64,000 nt of DNA from UBA6623 sp965226435 (GCA_965226435.1 CBDDCY010000008.1:248001-312000); one strand, 5' to 3'; counted from the first letter of the stretch, positions 35,278-44,342 are shown. A program made the numbers and translations. The notes: generated from the letters alone by a model not told the origin.

Positions 35278-35883
35278 ATGATCAAAGCGATTCTTTTCGA
35301 TCTTGGCGACGTTATCGTCGAGCTTGATTTCCGGCGGGCCTACGCGGCAGCCGCCGGTCTGACCGGACTCGCGGTCGAAGAAATCCGCGATCGGATTCGC
35401 CAAGCCGGGCTGAGCGAGCCCTACGAAAAAGGCCGCATCAGCAGCCTGGAGTTTTACCGGAGCTTTTCGGCCGCAATCGGGTTAATGGTTTCCTACGAGC
35501 GGTTTTGTGAGCTGTGGGGCGACATGTTTGGTCCCGATCCGCTGCTCGATCGTTCGTTCTTGGCGGGTCTCGGAAGCCGACATCGGCTGCTGCTGGTTTC
35601 CAATACCAACGAATTGCATTTCGAGTGGATCCGACGTCATTTCGCGATCCTCGAGGAATTCGATGACTTCGTACTTTCTTATCAGGTCGGGTCGATGAAG
35701 CCGGAGCCGGAAATCTACCTGGAAGCCGCGCGGCGCGCCGGCTGTGAGGCGGCGGAGTGTTTCTTTACCGACGACAAGGAAGGGAATGTTGAAGCTGCCA
35801 GCCGATTGGGTATCGAAGCCGCGCGATTTACGGGCGAAAAAGCTCTGCAAGCGGAACTGCGGAAACGCGGAGTCCGGTGGTAA
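35278..35883 (+). CDS. HAD-superfamily phosphatase (HAD-IA type)
   Basis: 201 residues. Motif I FDLGDVIVELD keeps the nucleophile Asp but has DLG rather than DxD, as in YihX-like members. Motif II VSNTNEL, motif III SMKPEPEIYLEAA, motif IV CFFTDDKEGNVEAA. The cap domain (GLAVEEIRDRIRQAG and SLEFYRSF) is the helical class I type. Likely a sugar- or nucleotide-phosphate phosphatase; substrate unknown. Confidence 0.85.
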   Translation: MIKAILFDLGDVIVELDFRRAYAAAAGLTGLAVEEIRDRIRQAGLSEPYEKGRISSLEFYRSFSAAIGLMVSYERFCELWGDMFGPDPLLDRSFLAGLGSRHRLLLVSNTNELHFEWIRRHFAILEEFDDFVLSYQVGSMKPEPEIYLEAARRAGCEAAECFFTDDKEGNVEAASRLGIEAARFTGEKALQAELRKRGVRW

Positions 35884-35900
35884 GACGAGGCCGCGGCCGC

Positions 35901-37025
35901 TCAGCCCGCCTTGACCCAACGCTTGTTCGCCGCCGCTTTCTCCGCCGCGGCGAGGACCATCTGGTTCCGCAATCCGTCGTTGAAATCGGGGCGAATCCTC
36001 TTTTTCTTCTTTAGTACTCGCAGGAAGTCGGCGACCGAGTGCGTGAAGCTGTGCTCATACCCGAGAATATGACCGTCCGCCCACCAGTTGTCGGCATAGG
36101 GGTGCTTGCCCTTCGAGACGACGATGATTTCGTGGAAACCTTGCTCGTCCGGAGCGTCCTCGGTTGAGAAGTAGCGAAGGTTGTTGAGGTTTTCGAGGTC
36201 GAACTCGATCGACCCCTTGCTGCCGCTGATCTCAAAGGTATTGAAGTTTTTGCGGCCCGGCGCGAATCGTGATGCCTCAAGGGTGCCGATCGCGCCGTTT
36301 TCGAAACGAACGCACATCGCGACGGCGTCGTCAACGGTGACGTCGGCCTTTTTCTTGCTGCCCGGGGCGATAGGACGCTTTTTCAGGAACGTTTCGGTTG
36401 TGGCGGCCACTTCCGAAATTTCTCCGCACAAATTGCGGGCCAAATCGATGATGTGCGCCCCGAGGTCGCCCAAGGCCCCGCTGCCCGAAAGGCTCTTATC
36501 GAAACGCCAAAGCATGTGAAGGTCGGGCGACATGGCCCAATCCTGCAAATAGCGAGCGCGGAAATGGTAAATCTTGCCGATGCGACCTTCGTCGACCATC
36601 TTCTTCGCCAGAGCGACGGCCGGGACCCGCCGGTAGTTGTGCATCAAGAAATGCCGCACGCCGGCCTTTTCCACGGCCTTAACCATCTGCTTGGCTTCGG
36701 CCAAGGTGTTCGAAAGAGGCTTCTCGCAAATGATGTGCTTGCCCTGCTTGGCGGCTTCGAGCACCATCGGGCAATGCAAATCGCCGGGCGTCGAGATGTC
36801 GACTAAGTCAATGTCGTCTCGCGCCATCACCTGCTGCCAATCGGTGGCGGCTTCCCGCCAACCGTAGCTCGCCGCGGCGGCCTTGGTCTCGGCGGGATTG
36901 CGCCCGACGATCACCTTCATCTCGACCTTCGGAGCGTCGGGAAAGAACATATTCACGCTGCGCCAGGCCTGGCTGTGAGCCTTGCCCATGAACTTCGTGC
37001 CGAATAATGCAACTCGAATTGCCAT
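35901..37025 (-). CDS. Gfo/Idh/MocA family oxidoreductase
   Basis: 374 residues, ATG at 37025 with AAGGA upstream. N-terminal Rossmann region VALFGTKFMGKAHSQAW, VDISTPGDLHCPMVLEAAKQGKHIICEKPLSNT (the family EKP motif), and C-terminal beta-sheet domain with DLGAHIIDLARNLCG. NAD(P)-dependent oxidation or reduction of a sugar or cyclitol is expected. The open frame continues upstream into the YtxG-like gene because of a frameshift there (see 37082-37592); they should be read as two genes. Confidence 0.87.
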   Translation of the reverse strand: MAIRVALFGTKFMGKAHSQAWRSVNMFFPDAPKVEMKVIVGRNPAETKAAAASYGWREAATDWQQVMARDDIDLVDISTPGDLHCPMVLEAAKQGKHIICEKPLSNTLAEAKQMVKAVEKAGVRHFLMHNYRRVPAVALAKKMVDEGRIGKIYHFRARYLQDWAMSPDLHMLWRFDKSLSGSGALGDLGAHIIDLARNLCGEISEVAATTETFLKKRPIAPGSKKKADVTVDDAVAMCVRFENGAIGTLEASRFAPGRKNFNTFEISGSKGSIEFDLENLNNLRYFSTEDAPDEQGFHEIIVVSKGKHPYADNWWADGHILGYEHSFTHSVADFLRVLKKKKRIRPDFNDGLRNQMVLAAAEKAAANKRWVKAG

Positions 37026-37081
37026 TGCGATTTTCCTTATTTGAATAGCACGGGCTGGGAACTGAGTCCGGCGAAGGCGGG

Positions 37082-37592
37082 CTAGATGAACATCTCTTCG
37101 TCCACCGTGGCTCGGTCGACGCTTTGCCGCCTTCCGCCGAACAAGCTTTCCACGATCGCGCTCAGCGCCATCGCGACAGCGCGGGATCTGACGTATCGGC
37201 GCCAGCAAGGTGTTCTGCATCGTGGCCGCCGTTTCGTTCACCTTTTCGAGCGCGCCCTCGACCGTCTGATCGACGCGGCTCAATTGCGTCTTGCTGAAAC
37301 TCGAGACGTCGTCGAGAATCGAGTCAACCTTCTCGGACTGCACCTTCGTCGCGTCGGCCAGATCGCTGACTTTGCCCATGATCTCCGTCGACTGCTCGCG
37401 CAATTGTTCGAGAGTCTTGAGCGAGCTCTCGGCGACCGGCTCCCATTGGTCGAGAAAGAGCATCGAGCGTTTCTTGAGTGCTTTGATGGAACTGTAAATT
37501 CCAAACAAAAAGACCATCTGAAGAAGTAGGGCAACGGCCGCCACTCCCGTGAAGACCGCCATGATGACGAGAAGCGTCTGTTGGCTTTCCAT
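37082..37592 (-). CDS. DUF948/YtxG-like membrane-anchored coiled-coil protein (frameshifted)
   Basis: N-terminal TM (LVIMAVFTGVAAVALLLQMVF) then a helical coiled coil with repeated LEQLREQSTEI and VSSFSKTQLSRVDQ. After LLAPIRQIP a one-base shift is needed to recover the family's end (VAMALSAIVESLFGGRR...DEEMFI, stop at 37082-37084). Without it the frame runs into the oxidoreductase gene, giving a false 563-residue fusion. The DEEMFI tail and the adjacent YtxH gene support the YtxG assignment. Either a sequencing error or a real mutation near 37170. Confidence 0.65.
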
Positions 37593-37649
37593 TTCGACTA
37601 TTTCCTCACCGCATTCTCCGGCCGGCGGTGGAGAGCGAATTCTCTCGAT

Positions 37650-37949
37650 CTACCGCTCGGCGGGCTCGGACCTCTCAACCATGGAGTTTCGGTACGCCCG
37701 CCGCCCGGCTTCGAGCGCCGCGGTGACGCGTTCTTTGCGGACATGCAGGGAGCCGCGTCCTTTGTCGAGAATTTCCTCGGTTTCGTGACGCAACTCACCT
37801 CCCCGGCGGCGCAGATAGTCGCCGCTTTCCGCAGCTCGCGTTCGCAAGTCACTTCGGAGTGCTTCCCCGGGCCGAGGAGCGAAGAGTAACCCGACGGCTC
37901 CACCCACGCCCAGGCCTAATAGAAAGCTGAGCGGTTGCGATGCGGCCAT
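37650..37949 (-). CDS. YtxH-domain protein
   Basis: 99 residues from the ATG at 37949 (GGAG eight bases upstream; an open frame extends upstream but lacks similarity). A glycine-rich TM (SFLLGLGVGGAVGLLFAP) followed by RPGEALRSDLR is the YtxH signature; the rest is charged helix. YtxG/YtxH pairs are linked in many bacteria as general stress or envelope-associated proteins. Function unknown. Confidence 0.8.
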   Translation of the reverse strand: MAASQPLSFLLGLGVGGAVGLLFAPRPGEALRSDLRTRAAESGDYLRRRGGELRHETEEILDKGRGSLHVRKERVTAALEAGRRAYRNSMVERSEPAER

Positions 37950-38478
37950 AGTGATCTCCGGAACAATCGTATCCCGTACGGCCCGCCGCGGCAGAGCTTC
38001 CGACGGCCGATCGATGGGATTTGCAAGGCTGATGTTAACACATCGGCACCTGGTTTCGGACCGCATCGAGCGCCGAAATCCCTTGCGCCCGTTCGTCGGT
38101 CGCACGCTCGGGACGGGCGGGGATGACGGCCGATCCCCGGGGGCTTGGAAGGAACGGCGAGAAGCGGAACCTTATAGCGATAAGTCGGGTAAACGATTGA
38201 ATATCTAATCGCAAAACTCTTGATAAAGAAACAGTAAAGTTACTAGGTTTATGTAATTTTGCCTGTTAAGCTTATCTTTCGAAACGGCATCCTGACTCCC
38301 CCGCCTGTGTGAGGCCGACCGTTTCGATGTTCCCGACGCCGGTGTTGATGTTGGGGCCGCGGGCTGAATGCCGCCGGCCGCGCGGCTGACGGGACGAGTC
38401 CGGCCGTTGCGGTTGCTGGTCGGCTGAATTGGTTTCGGTCAGACTTTCGCGGAGGAAAGTCACCTACCCATCGAGAGC
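37950..38478. other. Gene-poor region with an AT-rich island
   Basis: No gene supported. 38190-38285 is unusually AT-rich for this genome (GATTGAATATCTAATCGC, TTGATAAAGAAACAGTAAAG) and may hold a promoter for 38479 or the terminal part of another unit. A minus-strand frame here is a shadow. Confidence 0.4.
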
Positions 38479-38820
38479 ATGTTGCACCCAATGAAGCTCG
38501 GTACCGATAGAGACGAGGACCTTGCGGCCCAGGCCGTTCATTACTTGCCGGAATCGGAGGAGCAGGTTTGTCTTGCCGTGACGAAGCTTGAGAGTGGAGC
38601 TTGGAAGGCTCACCTACGCGGCCGAGGTATTTCGATCGCCGAGCACTTCGACAGCTCCGAGCGGGCCCGTGAAGCGGTCTTAGGGTGGTTCCAGCGGTCC
38701 TTTGGTTCCCACGCATGCAACCCGCGCTGCCGTCTGCAATCCCTGCCGGCGACGAACGGTCGCGGGTCGGCCTCGTGTTGGAGTGCATGGGGGGAAGAAG
38801 CGGCCGCCGAGGGCGTCTAG
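38479..38820 (+). CDS. Hypothetical 113-residue protein
   Basis: Frame of 113 codons starting ATG, following an AT-rich region. It has an acidic beginning (DRDEDLAAQAVHYLPESEEQ) and a Cys-containing end. No domain recognised. Codon use is acceptable but not decisive, so it may be spurious. Confidence 0.3.
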   Translation: MLHPMKLGTDRDEDLAAQAVHYLPESEEQVCLAVTKLESGAWKAHLRGRGISIAEHFDSSERAREAVLGWFQRSFGSHACNPRCRLQSLPATNGRGSASCWSAWGEEAAAEGV

Positions 38821-38937
38821 GAGTCTGTTGGTACGGCTCGGTCCTGATGCACTGCCGGGAAGGCTGCTCGGTTTATCTCCCCGAAGTCTTAGAGCGACCG
38901 ACTTGAGGTGATCAGCGGTAACGCGGGTGGGTCCGTG

Positions 38938-39495
38938 CTACGAGGGGTTCGGCGTCTGAGCCACCATGATGCGCTTTTGAAAGTCGGCCAACATCGATTC
39001 ATCGAGCCGTACCTGAGTGGGCCGCTTGCGGAGCGTCGTCATCCGATCGATCTTGTCCTGTAGCTTCAGCAACGAGTAAAAGAGGTTTTCCGGTCGCGGA
39101 GGGCAGCCCATGACGTACACGTCAACAGGGACGATCTTGTCGACACCCTGCAGAACCGCATAGGTATTGAACGGGCCGCCGACGCTCGAGCAGGCTCCCA
39201 TCGAGATACACCATTTCGGCTCCGGCATCTGATCCCAGATCCGCTTGAGGACCGGCGCCATCTTCAAGGTGACCGTGCCGGCCACGATCATGAGGTCTGC
39301 CTGGCGGGGGCTGGGCCGAAAGACTTCCGAACCGAACCGAGCGATGTCGAAGCGCGATGTCGACGACGCGATCATCTCGATCGCGCAACAGGCCAGACCA
39401 AAAGTCAGGGGCCAAATGGCGGACTTACGAGCCCAGTTGAAAACGTAGTCCACCGACGTGGTCAGGAAGTTGCGTTCGAATTGATTCTGCAGCAT
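38938..39495 (-). CDS. nuoB: NADH-quinone oxidoreductase subunit B
   Basis: 185 residues, ATG at 39495. The Cys ligands of iron-sulfur centre N2 are visible: LTFGLACCAIEM, then SMGACSSVGG and VMGCPPRPE. The family core VDYVFNWARKSA and GTVTLKMAP is intact. NuoB is the electron-transfer link to quinone in complex I. No other nuo gene lies nearby; the neighbours are a PilZ/J-domain protein and a hypothetical. The frame opens further upstream but only as shadow. Confidence 0.93.
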   Translation of the reverse strand: MLQNQFERNFLTTSVDYVFNWARKSAIWPLTFGLACCAIEMIASSTSRFDIARFGSEVFRPSPRQADLMIVAGTVTLKMAPVLKRIWDQMPEPKWCISMGACSSVGGPFNTYAVLQGVDKIVPVDVYVMGCPPRPENLFYSLLKLQDKIDRMTTLRKRPTQVRLDESMLADFQKRIMVAQTPNPS

Positions 39496-39577
39496 AACGT
39501 CTCGCTCGGACTCTCCATTATAGGGAATCGCGCGTGGTTCGCCAAGGCCGGCGGGGCTTCCGGCCGACGAGCTCGCG

Positions 39578-40486
39578 TTAGCGGCGCTTGCTCGGGTTCT
39601 CGGCGGCCTTGAGCATCTTGGGCATCTTGGGCAGGACGTCGGGACTCGCCTGCTCGACCTCATCGGCGCCCTCGGGCGTGATGGTGATAAAACCCTGATC
39701 TTCCGTTACGATCAGCGACTTTCCGCGCAAGTACCAAAGGGCGAACTGGAGATGCTCGGTGGGGCAGCCAAGCAAGCGGCCGAAGTCGCGAATCCGCATG
39801 CCCGGTTTATCCGGGTCATTCTTGCGCTTCATGTAAAGCGCGGAAAGTAAGGCCCAACGCTTTTTCTTTTCCTCCTCCATGCCCGATCCGGCGTTTGTCT
39901 CGGGTCTATTGAAGATCCGCCAACGAACCTCCGCCGCCGCGCGGTGCTTGGCATCGTATTCCGCCCTCTTTTCCGGATCGTTGAGTACACGATAGGCCTG
40001 CAGGATCAACTGAAACGCCGCCTGATTCCCGGTTTCGGCGTTATCGGGGTGGAAGCGCTGGGCCATCATGCGGTAGACACGCTGAATAGTGTCCAAATCA
40101 GCGTTTGGGCTGACCTGCAACGCTTCATAGTAATCCGTCAGCGAAGGGTCGCCTTCGATCTTTTGCGCCGTGCGTGTGTGCGCCGCCTCGAAGGCCAACC
40201 CGGAACGATAAATACCCTCGTCGTGCAGCCGGCAGTGGATCACCTGGGCGTCGGTACTACCGTCTTCGTTGCGGAAATTCGGGGCCGGTCCGTTGAAGAT
40301 CTTCAGGGCCGCACCGACGCTAAGAGGCTCTTGGGTTTCGATGCCGCACCCAAAATCACTGACGTCGATCAGCCGTGCCGAGGGACGATCTCCCTTGCCG
40401 CCGCCCGACGCGAAATCGAACTCTACTGTCTCTCCAACGGGAGTCGGTTTTCGTGGTTTTCTTCTACGTTCCGATCGTTCCGGCAT
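39578..40486 (-). CDS. PilZ/J-domain/winged-helix protein
   Basis: 302 residues. N-terminal PilZ-like domain: basic RxxxR-type lead (ERRRKPRKP) and IDVSDFGCGIE, the DxSxxG segment of c-di-GMP binding. At ~120-185 a J domain with the HPD tripeptide (AQRFHPDNAETGN) and YRVLNDPEKRAEYD. Then a C-terminal winged-helix-like region (GMRIRDFGRLLGCPTEHL, GFITITPEGADEVEQ). The three-domain combination would couple c-di-GMP sensing with Hsp70 co-chaperone activity. The domain calls come from motifs only. Confidence 0.75.
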   Translation of the reverse strand: MPERSERRRKPRKPTPVGETVEFDFASGGGKGDRPSARLIDVSDFGCGIETQEPLSVGAALKIFNGPAPNFRNEDGSTDAQVIHCRLHDEGIYRSGLAFEAAHTRTAQKIEGDPSLTDYYEALQVSPNADLDTIQRVYRMMAQRFHPDNAETGNQAAFQLILQAYRVLNDPEKRAEYDAKHRAAAEVRWRIFNRPETNAGSGMEEEKKKRWALLSALYMKRKNDPDKPGMRIRDFGRLLGCPTEHLQFALWYLRGKSLIVTEDQGFITITPEGADEVEQASPDVLPKMPKMLKAAENPSKRR

Positions 40487-40744
40487 GGTTGTTTCAGTTG
40501 AGCGGGGTTAAGATTCGCGACGATTTGCCGGACGATAAAGAACGTGCTCCGCCTTTCGTCGGGATAGCGTCCGGCTCTCCCAACGAAAATCGGAATTCAT
40601 CATACACCCTGGGGCCTCGACGCGCAGTGCCGACCGTTCCATTTGAGCGATCGATCTTCTGATGGTCGAGCTGTTCGGAAAGGCGTCGTAAGGTGTCCCC
40701 CCGACACGGCGGGGGGGCGGCAAGAAGCGCCGGCGTGCGTCGGA

Positions 40745-41017
40745 CTAGGGGGAGATGTTGAGAGCTCGGAGAAACAGTCGATCGACGTCGCTTAAGGGCA
40801 GATCGTCCGACGTTGTACTGTCCGCGGTCGAGCTGACCGTTACGGCCGACGCTTCGTCTTCTTCGTCGGAGGAGAATTTGGCGTCGACTGAAAGCTCGAC
40901 GGCATACCCGGCCCTCTTGATGTCATCCAGGATGACAGCCATTGGCTCGGACCCCTCAAGAGATTTGTGCACGGCGTCGCCGAGTTGTTGCATCAAATCC
41001 TGCATTTGGGTGTTCAC
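40745..41017 (-). CDS. Hypothetical acidic 90-residue protein
   Basis: GTG at 41017 is preceded by AGGAG at proper distance. The product has QDLMQQLGDAVHKSLEGSEP and an acidic Ser/Thr-rich tail. It resembles small uncharacterised proteins I recall as co-occurring with regulatory genes, but no domain is recognised. The longer frame from 41104 is not preferred. Confidence 0.5.
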   Translation of the reverse strand: MNTQMQDLMQQLGDAVHKSLEGSEPMAVILDDIKRAGYAVELSVDAKFSSDEEDEASAVTVSSTADSTTSDDLPLSDVDRLFLRALNISP

Positions 41018-41249
41018 TGAAATCTCCTGGGTTTCATTCGTGGCTGATTGCCTCGAAACCCTTTGCTCTATACCCAGGCTATCTCTCCCGCCGGTTTTCG
41101 ACAATCAGGTGTATTTTGGTTTTAGGGGGGGCCGTCAGTACCTTTTTTCGATGGGCCATTCGTTTACGGACAATTCAGCTGTTTAACCTACACGGGAATA
41201 GTACGCCGCGGCACAACGGCATACGATCTATTGAGTCTCGCAAAATAAA

Positions 41250-41813
41250 GTGACACCTTTTTGGGGTACGTACGTCTTTGTATGTATGGGAAATACAAAA
41301 GGCGTACGGCGGGATTTCGAGGCCCTGGAGAAGCGCCGTTTCAAAGCGATCCGGTTGGTCGAGCAAGGCTGTAGTCAGTCCGAGACAGCGAGGCGATTGA
41401 AGGTCGCGCGGCAAAGCGTCAGCGAGTGGCTGCGACGATACCGGCGTGACGGCGAAGCCGGGTTGCGCCAGGCCGGCCGCGCCGGCCGTAAGCCGCTGTT
41501 GGACGCCGCGCAGCTCGAACGCCTCGAGGCGTTGCTGCTGGAAGGCCCCGAGGCGCACGGCTTCCCGACGCCGCTGTGGAGCTGTCCGCGGGTCGCTCGT
41601 CTGATCGGAGACGAGTTCGGCGTGCGCTATCACGAGGGCCATGTCTGGAAGATCCCGCGGGCGCTCGGTTGGAGCCCGCAACGGCCCGTCGGCAAAGCGC
41701 GGGAGCGCAACGAAGAGGCCATCCGCGGCTGGCAGCGCAAGACTTGGCCGGCCATTAAAAAAAAGCCCGCAAAGAAGAACGTACGATCGTCTTCATCGAC
41801 GAAAGCGGATTGA
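41250..41813 (+). CDS. IS630 transposase, DNA-binding part (OrfA), copy 2
   Basis: 187 residues, identical to copy 1. HTH segment CSQSETARRLKVARQSVSEW. Frameshift at A8 (41757-41764) joins it to OrfB. Confidence 0.88.
   Translation: MTPFWGTYVFVCMGNTKGVRRDFEALEKRRFKAIRLVEQGCSQSETARRLKVARQSVSEWLRRYRRDGEAGLRQAGRAGRKPLLDAAQLERLEALLLEGPEAHGFPTPLWSCPRVARLIGDEFGVRYHEGHVWKIPRALGWSPQRPVGKARERNEEAIRGWQRKTWPAIKKKPAKKNVRSSSSTKAD
41757..41764 (+). other. Slippery A8 site for programmed -1 frameshift, IS630 copy 2
   Basis: AAA AAA AAG in the OrfA frame. A -1 shift leads into the frame containing FIDESGLSQK and the remaining OrfB. Confidence 0.7.
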
Positions 41814-42301
41814 GTCAGAAGCCGCATCGTTGCCGCACCTGGGCGCCGCGCGGCGAGACACCGGTGTTGGAGTTCAACTTCAACTGGGACAAGCTGTCGG
41901 TGTCGGCCGGGCTGACGTTGCGCAACTTTTACTTCCGGCTCTATCCCGGCGCGATCGGCGAGTTGGAGGTCATCGACTTCCTGAAGGCTTTGGTGCGCCA
42001 CATCGACGGCCCACTGCTGATCGTCTGGGACCGGCTGCCGGCGCACCGCAGCCGCCTGGTGCGGGAGTTCATCCAGCTCTCCGAGGATCACATCGCAACG
42101 GAGTACTTGCCGCCCTATGCGCCGGAGTTGAACCCGGTGGAATACATTTGGGCGTACTGGAAGCAGCACGAGTTGCCCAACGTCTGCCCGAAGGACTACT
42201 GGGAACTCGACGAGCGCGCCCGCAAAGCGCTGCGGCGAATGCGCCGCAAACCGCGCTTGATTACCGCTTTCTGGAAACAGTCTTCTCTTTGTCTCGATTG
42301 A
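41810..42301 (+). CDS. IS630 transposase, catalytic part (OrfB), copy 2
   Basis: 163 codons from a TTG start, with Val where copy 1 has Leu (FLKALVRHIDG). Second Asp in LLIVWDRLPAHR and Glu in APELNPVEYIWAYWK. First Asp lies upstream in frame, reached by frameshifting. Confidence 0.88.
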   Translation: MSQKPHRCRTWAPRGETPVLEFNFNWDKLSVSAGLTLRNFYFRLYPGAIGELEVIDFLKALVRHIDGPLLIVWDRLPAHRSRLVREFIQLSEDHIATEYLPPYAPELNPVEYIWAYWKQHELPNVCPKDYWELDERARKALRRMRRKPRLITAFWKQSSLCLD

Positions 42302-42429
42302 CAGTATATTATGCGAGACTCAGTAGATTCGATGGGCCTTGTCGGTCGACGGTTGGTCGGCGGATTGCGTCGCGGACCGGATGGGGTGGGATTACGTTTA
42401 GCCGGCCCTTTTCCAAGGAGGGGCCTGGT

Positions 42430-42915
42430 TCACATTTTGTACTGCCCGAGGTCTTCGTCGCTGAGGTTTTCCAACCATCGGCGCAGCTCTTCGCTGGTGG
42501 CCTTATCATTGATGGCGTTGCTGACTTTCGATGATTTCAACACTTCGTCATCGACATAGATAGGACAATCGAGCCGCAGGGCCACGGCCAGGGCGTCGCT
42601 GGGGCGGGAATCGACGGCGATCATCTCTCCATTGCGCTCAATCCAAATCACGGCGAAGAACGTGTCGTCCTTGAGTTCGCTGACGACGACTTTGCGGACG
42701 CCCGTGGTCAGACCGAAGAGCAGATTCTTGATCAGGTCGTGCGTCATCGGACGCGGGGTAGTGACCTTTTCGATCTCGAGGGCGATCGCATTGGCCTCAT
42801 ACACCCCGACCCAAATCGGTAATACGGCTTTCCCTTCAACATCTTTAAGGATCACGATCGGCATGTTCGTGACCGGGTCCATCATCAGTCCCCGAATCTT
42901 CATTTCCACTTCCAT
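42430..42915 (-). CDS. Bifunctional nuclease family protein (DUF151)
   Basis: 161 residues. Family motifs: LPIWVGVYEANAIALEIE, RPMTHDLIKNLL, and SRPSDALAVALRLDCPIYVDDEVL. These BFN-domain proteins have reported DNase/RNase activity. The C-terminal UVR-like segment (SEELRRWLENLSDEDLGQYK) is typical. It ends 36 bp before the MiaB gene on the same strand and likely forms an operon with it. Confidence 0.9.
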   Translation of the reverse strand: MEVEMKIRGLMMDPVTNMPIVILKDVEGKAVLPIWVGVYEANAIALEIEKVTTPRPMTHDLIKNLLFGLTTGVRKVVVSELKDDTFFAVIWIERNGEMIAVDSRPSDALAVALRLDCPIYVDDEVLKSSKVSNAINDKATSEELRRWLENLSDEDLGQYKM

Positions 42916-42950
42916 CGTGTCCTCCGAGTCTTGGGTTTCCTTGAAGAATC

Positions 42951-44342
42951 CTACTGCAGAATGCGCAGGGGGTGAAATTTGGGGATTGGGCTCCGGGCGG
43001 TCATCTCACCGACCAAGGAGTTTGGTCCCGCGGCCGTCACACGGACGCGACAATACGTCCCGATCCAATCCTCTTCACCGTCCAGATCGTCGGGGACGGT
43101 GAAATTCAATACCCGATTCTGGGTCGTTCGCCCGATCCATTGTTGAAATTTCTCGCGACGCCCCTCGACGTGAACTTCCTCTTCGCGGCCGACAAACCGC
43201 TCATTATTTCGCATCTGAATGCGGCGTTGCATTTCCTGCAGGGCCGCCAGGCGCAGTGACTTTTCCGTTTCGGGCACGGCGTTGTCGTACGAAACAGCCG
43301 CGGTGCCGGCACGGGGCGAATACTTGAACGAGAAGACCGAATCGTATTGCACCTGATCGAGCAAAGAGAGAGTTTCGTCGAAATCCTTCTCCGTCTCGCC
43401 CGGGAAGCCGACGATGATATCGGTGCTCAGCGCGATGTCGCGCTTAGACGATCGAATGTTCTCGATTCGCTCCAGGTATTGTTTGCGAGTGTAGTTGCGC
43501 TCCATCCGATGCAAGACGGTGTTGGAGCCCGATTGCACCGGCAAATGCACATGGTCGCAAAGTGTGGGATGCTCGTCGATCGCACTCACGATGTCGGACG
43601 TAAAGTCGCGCGGATGAGAAGTCGTAAACCGGACCCGGCGGATGCCCCCGACTTGCCCGACGGCGGTCAGCACCTGCGCGAAATTCCAACCCGCCGGGGT
43701 AGGGTCGCGGTAGCTGTTGACGTTTTGTCCCAGCAACTGGATTTCCGTGTAGCCGTTTGCCGCGAGTTGCTCCGCTTCATGGACCACGCCGCCGAGAGTG
43801 CGGCTGCGCTCCGGGCCGCGGGTGAAAGGCACCACGCAGTAGGCGCAGTGCTTGTTGCAGCCTTCAATGATCGTGATGTAGGCGCGATGCGGATTGTCGC
43901 GCCGCGTCAGGGGCGTCTCGAAGGTTTCATCGGTGTCGAGATCGAGACCGGTGACTCGATTTTCGCCGGCTTCGACGCGGTCCACCAACTTCGCCAAGCC
44001 ATTGTAGCCGGCCGAGCCGCAAACCAAGCTGACGTGCGGTGCTTGCTCGAAGATCTCTTCGCCCTTATGTTGCGCCACGCAACCAAGCACACCGAAGATT
44101 TTGCCCTCGGCTTTCCGCTTTTTGAAATTGGCGAGCCGCGAAAAGACCTTCTGCTCGGCCTTGTCGCGGATACTGCAGGTGTTATAGAGAACGAGCCCCG
44201 CCGTCTCGACGTCGGAAACTTCCTGGTACCCCTTCGCGAGCAGAGTGCCGCGCACCTTTTCGCTGTCATGAACATTCATCTGACAGCCGAAAGTCTCCAA
44301 ATAGAACGTCTTTGGCGGCACGGGAAAACTCAACTTCCCCAA
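42951..44342 (-). CDS. miaB: tRNA-2-methylthio-N6-dimethylallyladenosine synthase (MiaB)
   Basis: 463 residues from TTG at 44342. Order: N-terminal UPF0004 domain with three Cys (TFGCQMNVHDSEKV, NTCSIRDKAEQK, GCVAQ), radical-SAM domain with CxxxCxxC (IIEGCNKHCAYCVVPF), and C-terminal TRAM domain. It adds the 2-methylthio group to i6A37 in tRNA. Upstream in-frame GTG (44363) or TTG (44333) are alternatives; family alignments start around the SFPVPPKTFYLETF region, so the long upstream extension in the open frame is not coding. Confidence 0.92.
   Translation of the reverse strand: MGKLSFPVPPKTFYLETFGCQMNVHDSEKVRGTLLAKGYQEVSDVETAGLVLYNTCSIRDKAEQKVFSRLANFKKRKAEGKIFGVLGCVAQHKGEEIFEQAPHVSLVCGSAGYNGLAKLVDRVEAGENRVTGLDLDTDETFETPLTRRDNPHRAYITIIEGCNKHCAYCVVPFTRGPERSRTLGGVVHEAEQLAANGYTEIQLLGQNVNSYRDPTPAGWNFAQVLTAVGQVGGIRRVRFTTSHPRDFTSDIVSAIDEHPTLCDHVHLPVQSGSNTVLHRMERNYTRKQYLERIENIRSSKRDIALSTDIIVGFPGETEKDFDETLSLLDQVQYDSVFSFKYSPRAGTAAVSYDNAVPETEKSLRLAALQEMQRRIQMRNNERFVGREEEVHVEGRREKFQQWIGRTTQNRVLNFTVPDDLDGEEDWIGTYCRVRVTAAGPNSLVGEMTARSPIPKFHPLRILQ

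Larger units (their letters stand above)
41231..42323 (+). mobile_element. IS630-family element, copy 2 (1093 bp), TA target
   Basis: Flanked by TA at 41229-41230 and 42324-42325. Ends as in copy 1 (TTGAGTCTCGC at the left, CTGAGTCTCGC at the right when read from outside). Inverted relative to copy 1, about 24 kb apart. Differs from copy 1 at one base near 41992 that I could detect. Inserted next to the hypothetical 40745-41017 and the nuclease 42430-42915. Confidence 0.93.

Noticed and set aside
35901..37592. A 563-residue YtxG-Gfo/Idh/MocA fusion
   Set aside because: The oxidoreductase has its own ATG and SD, and the YtxG tail is recovered in a different frame.
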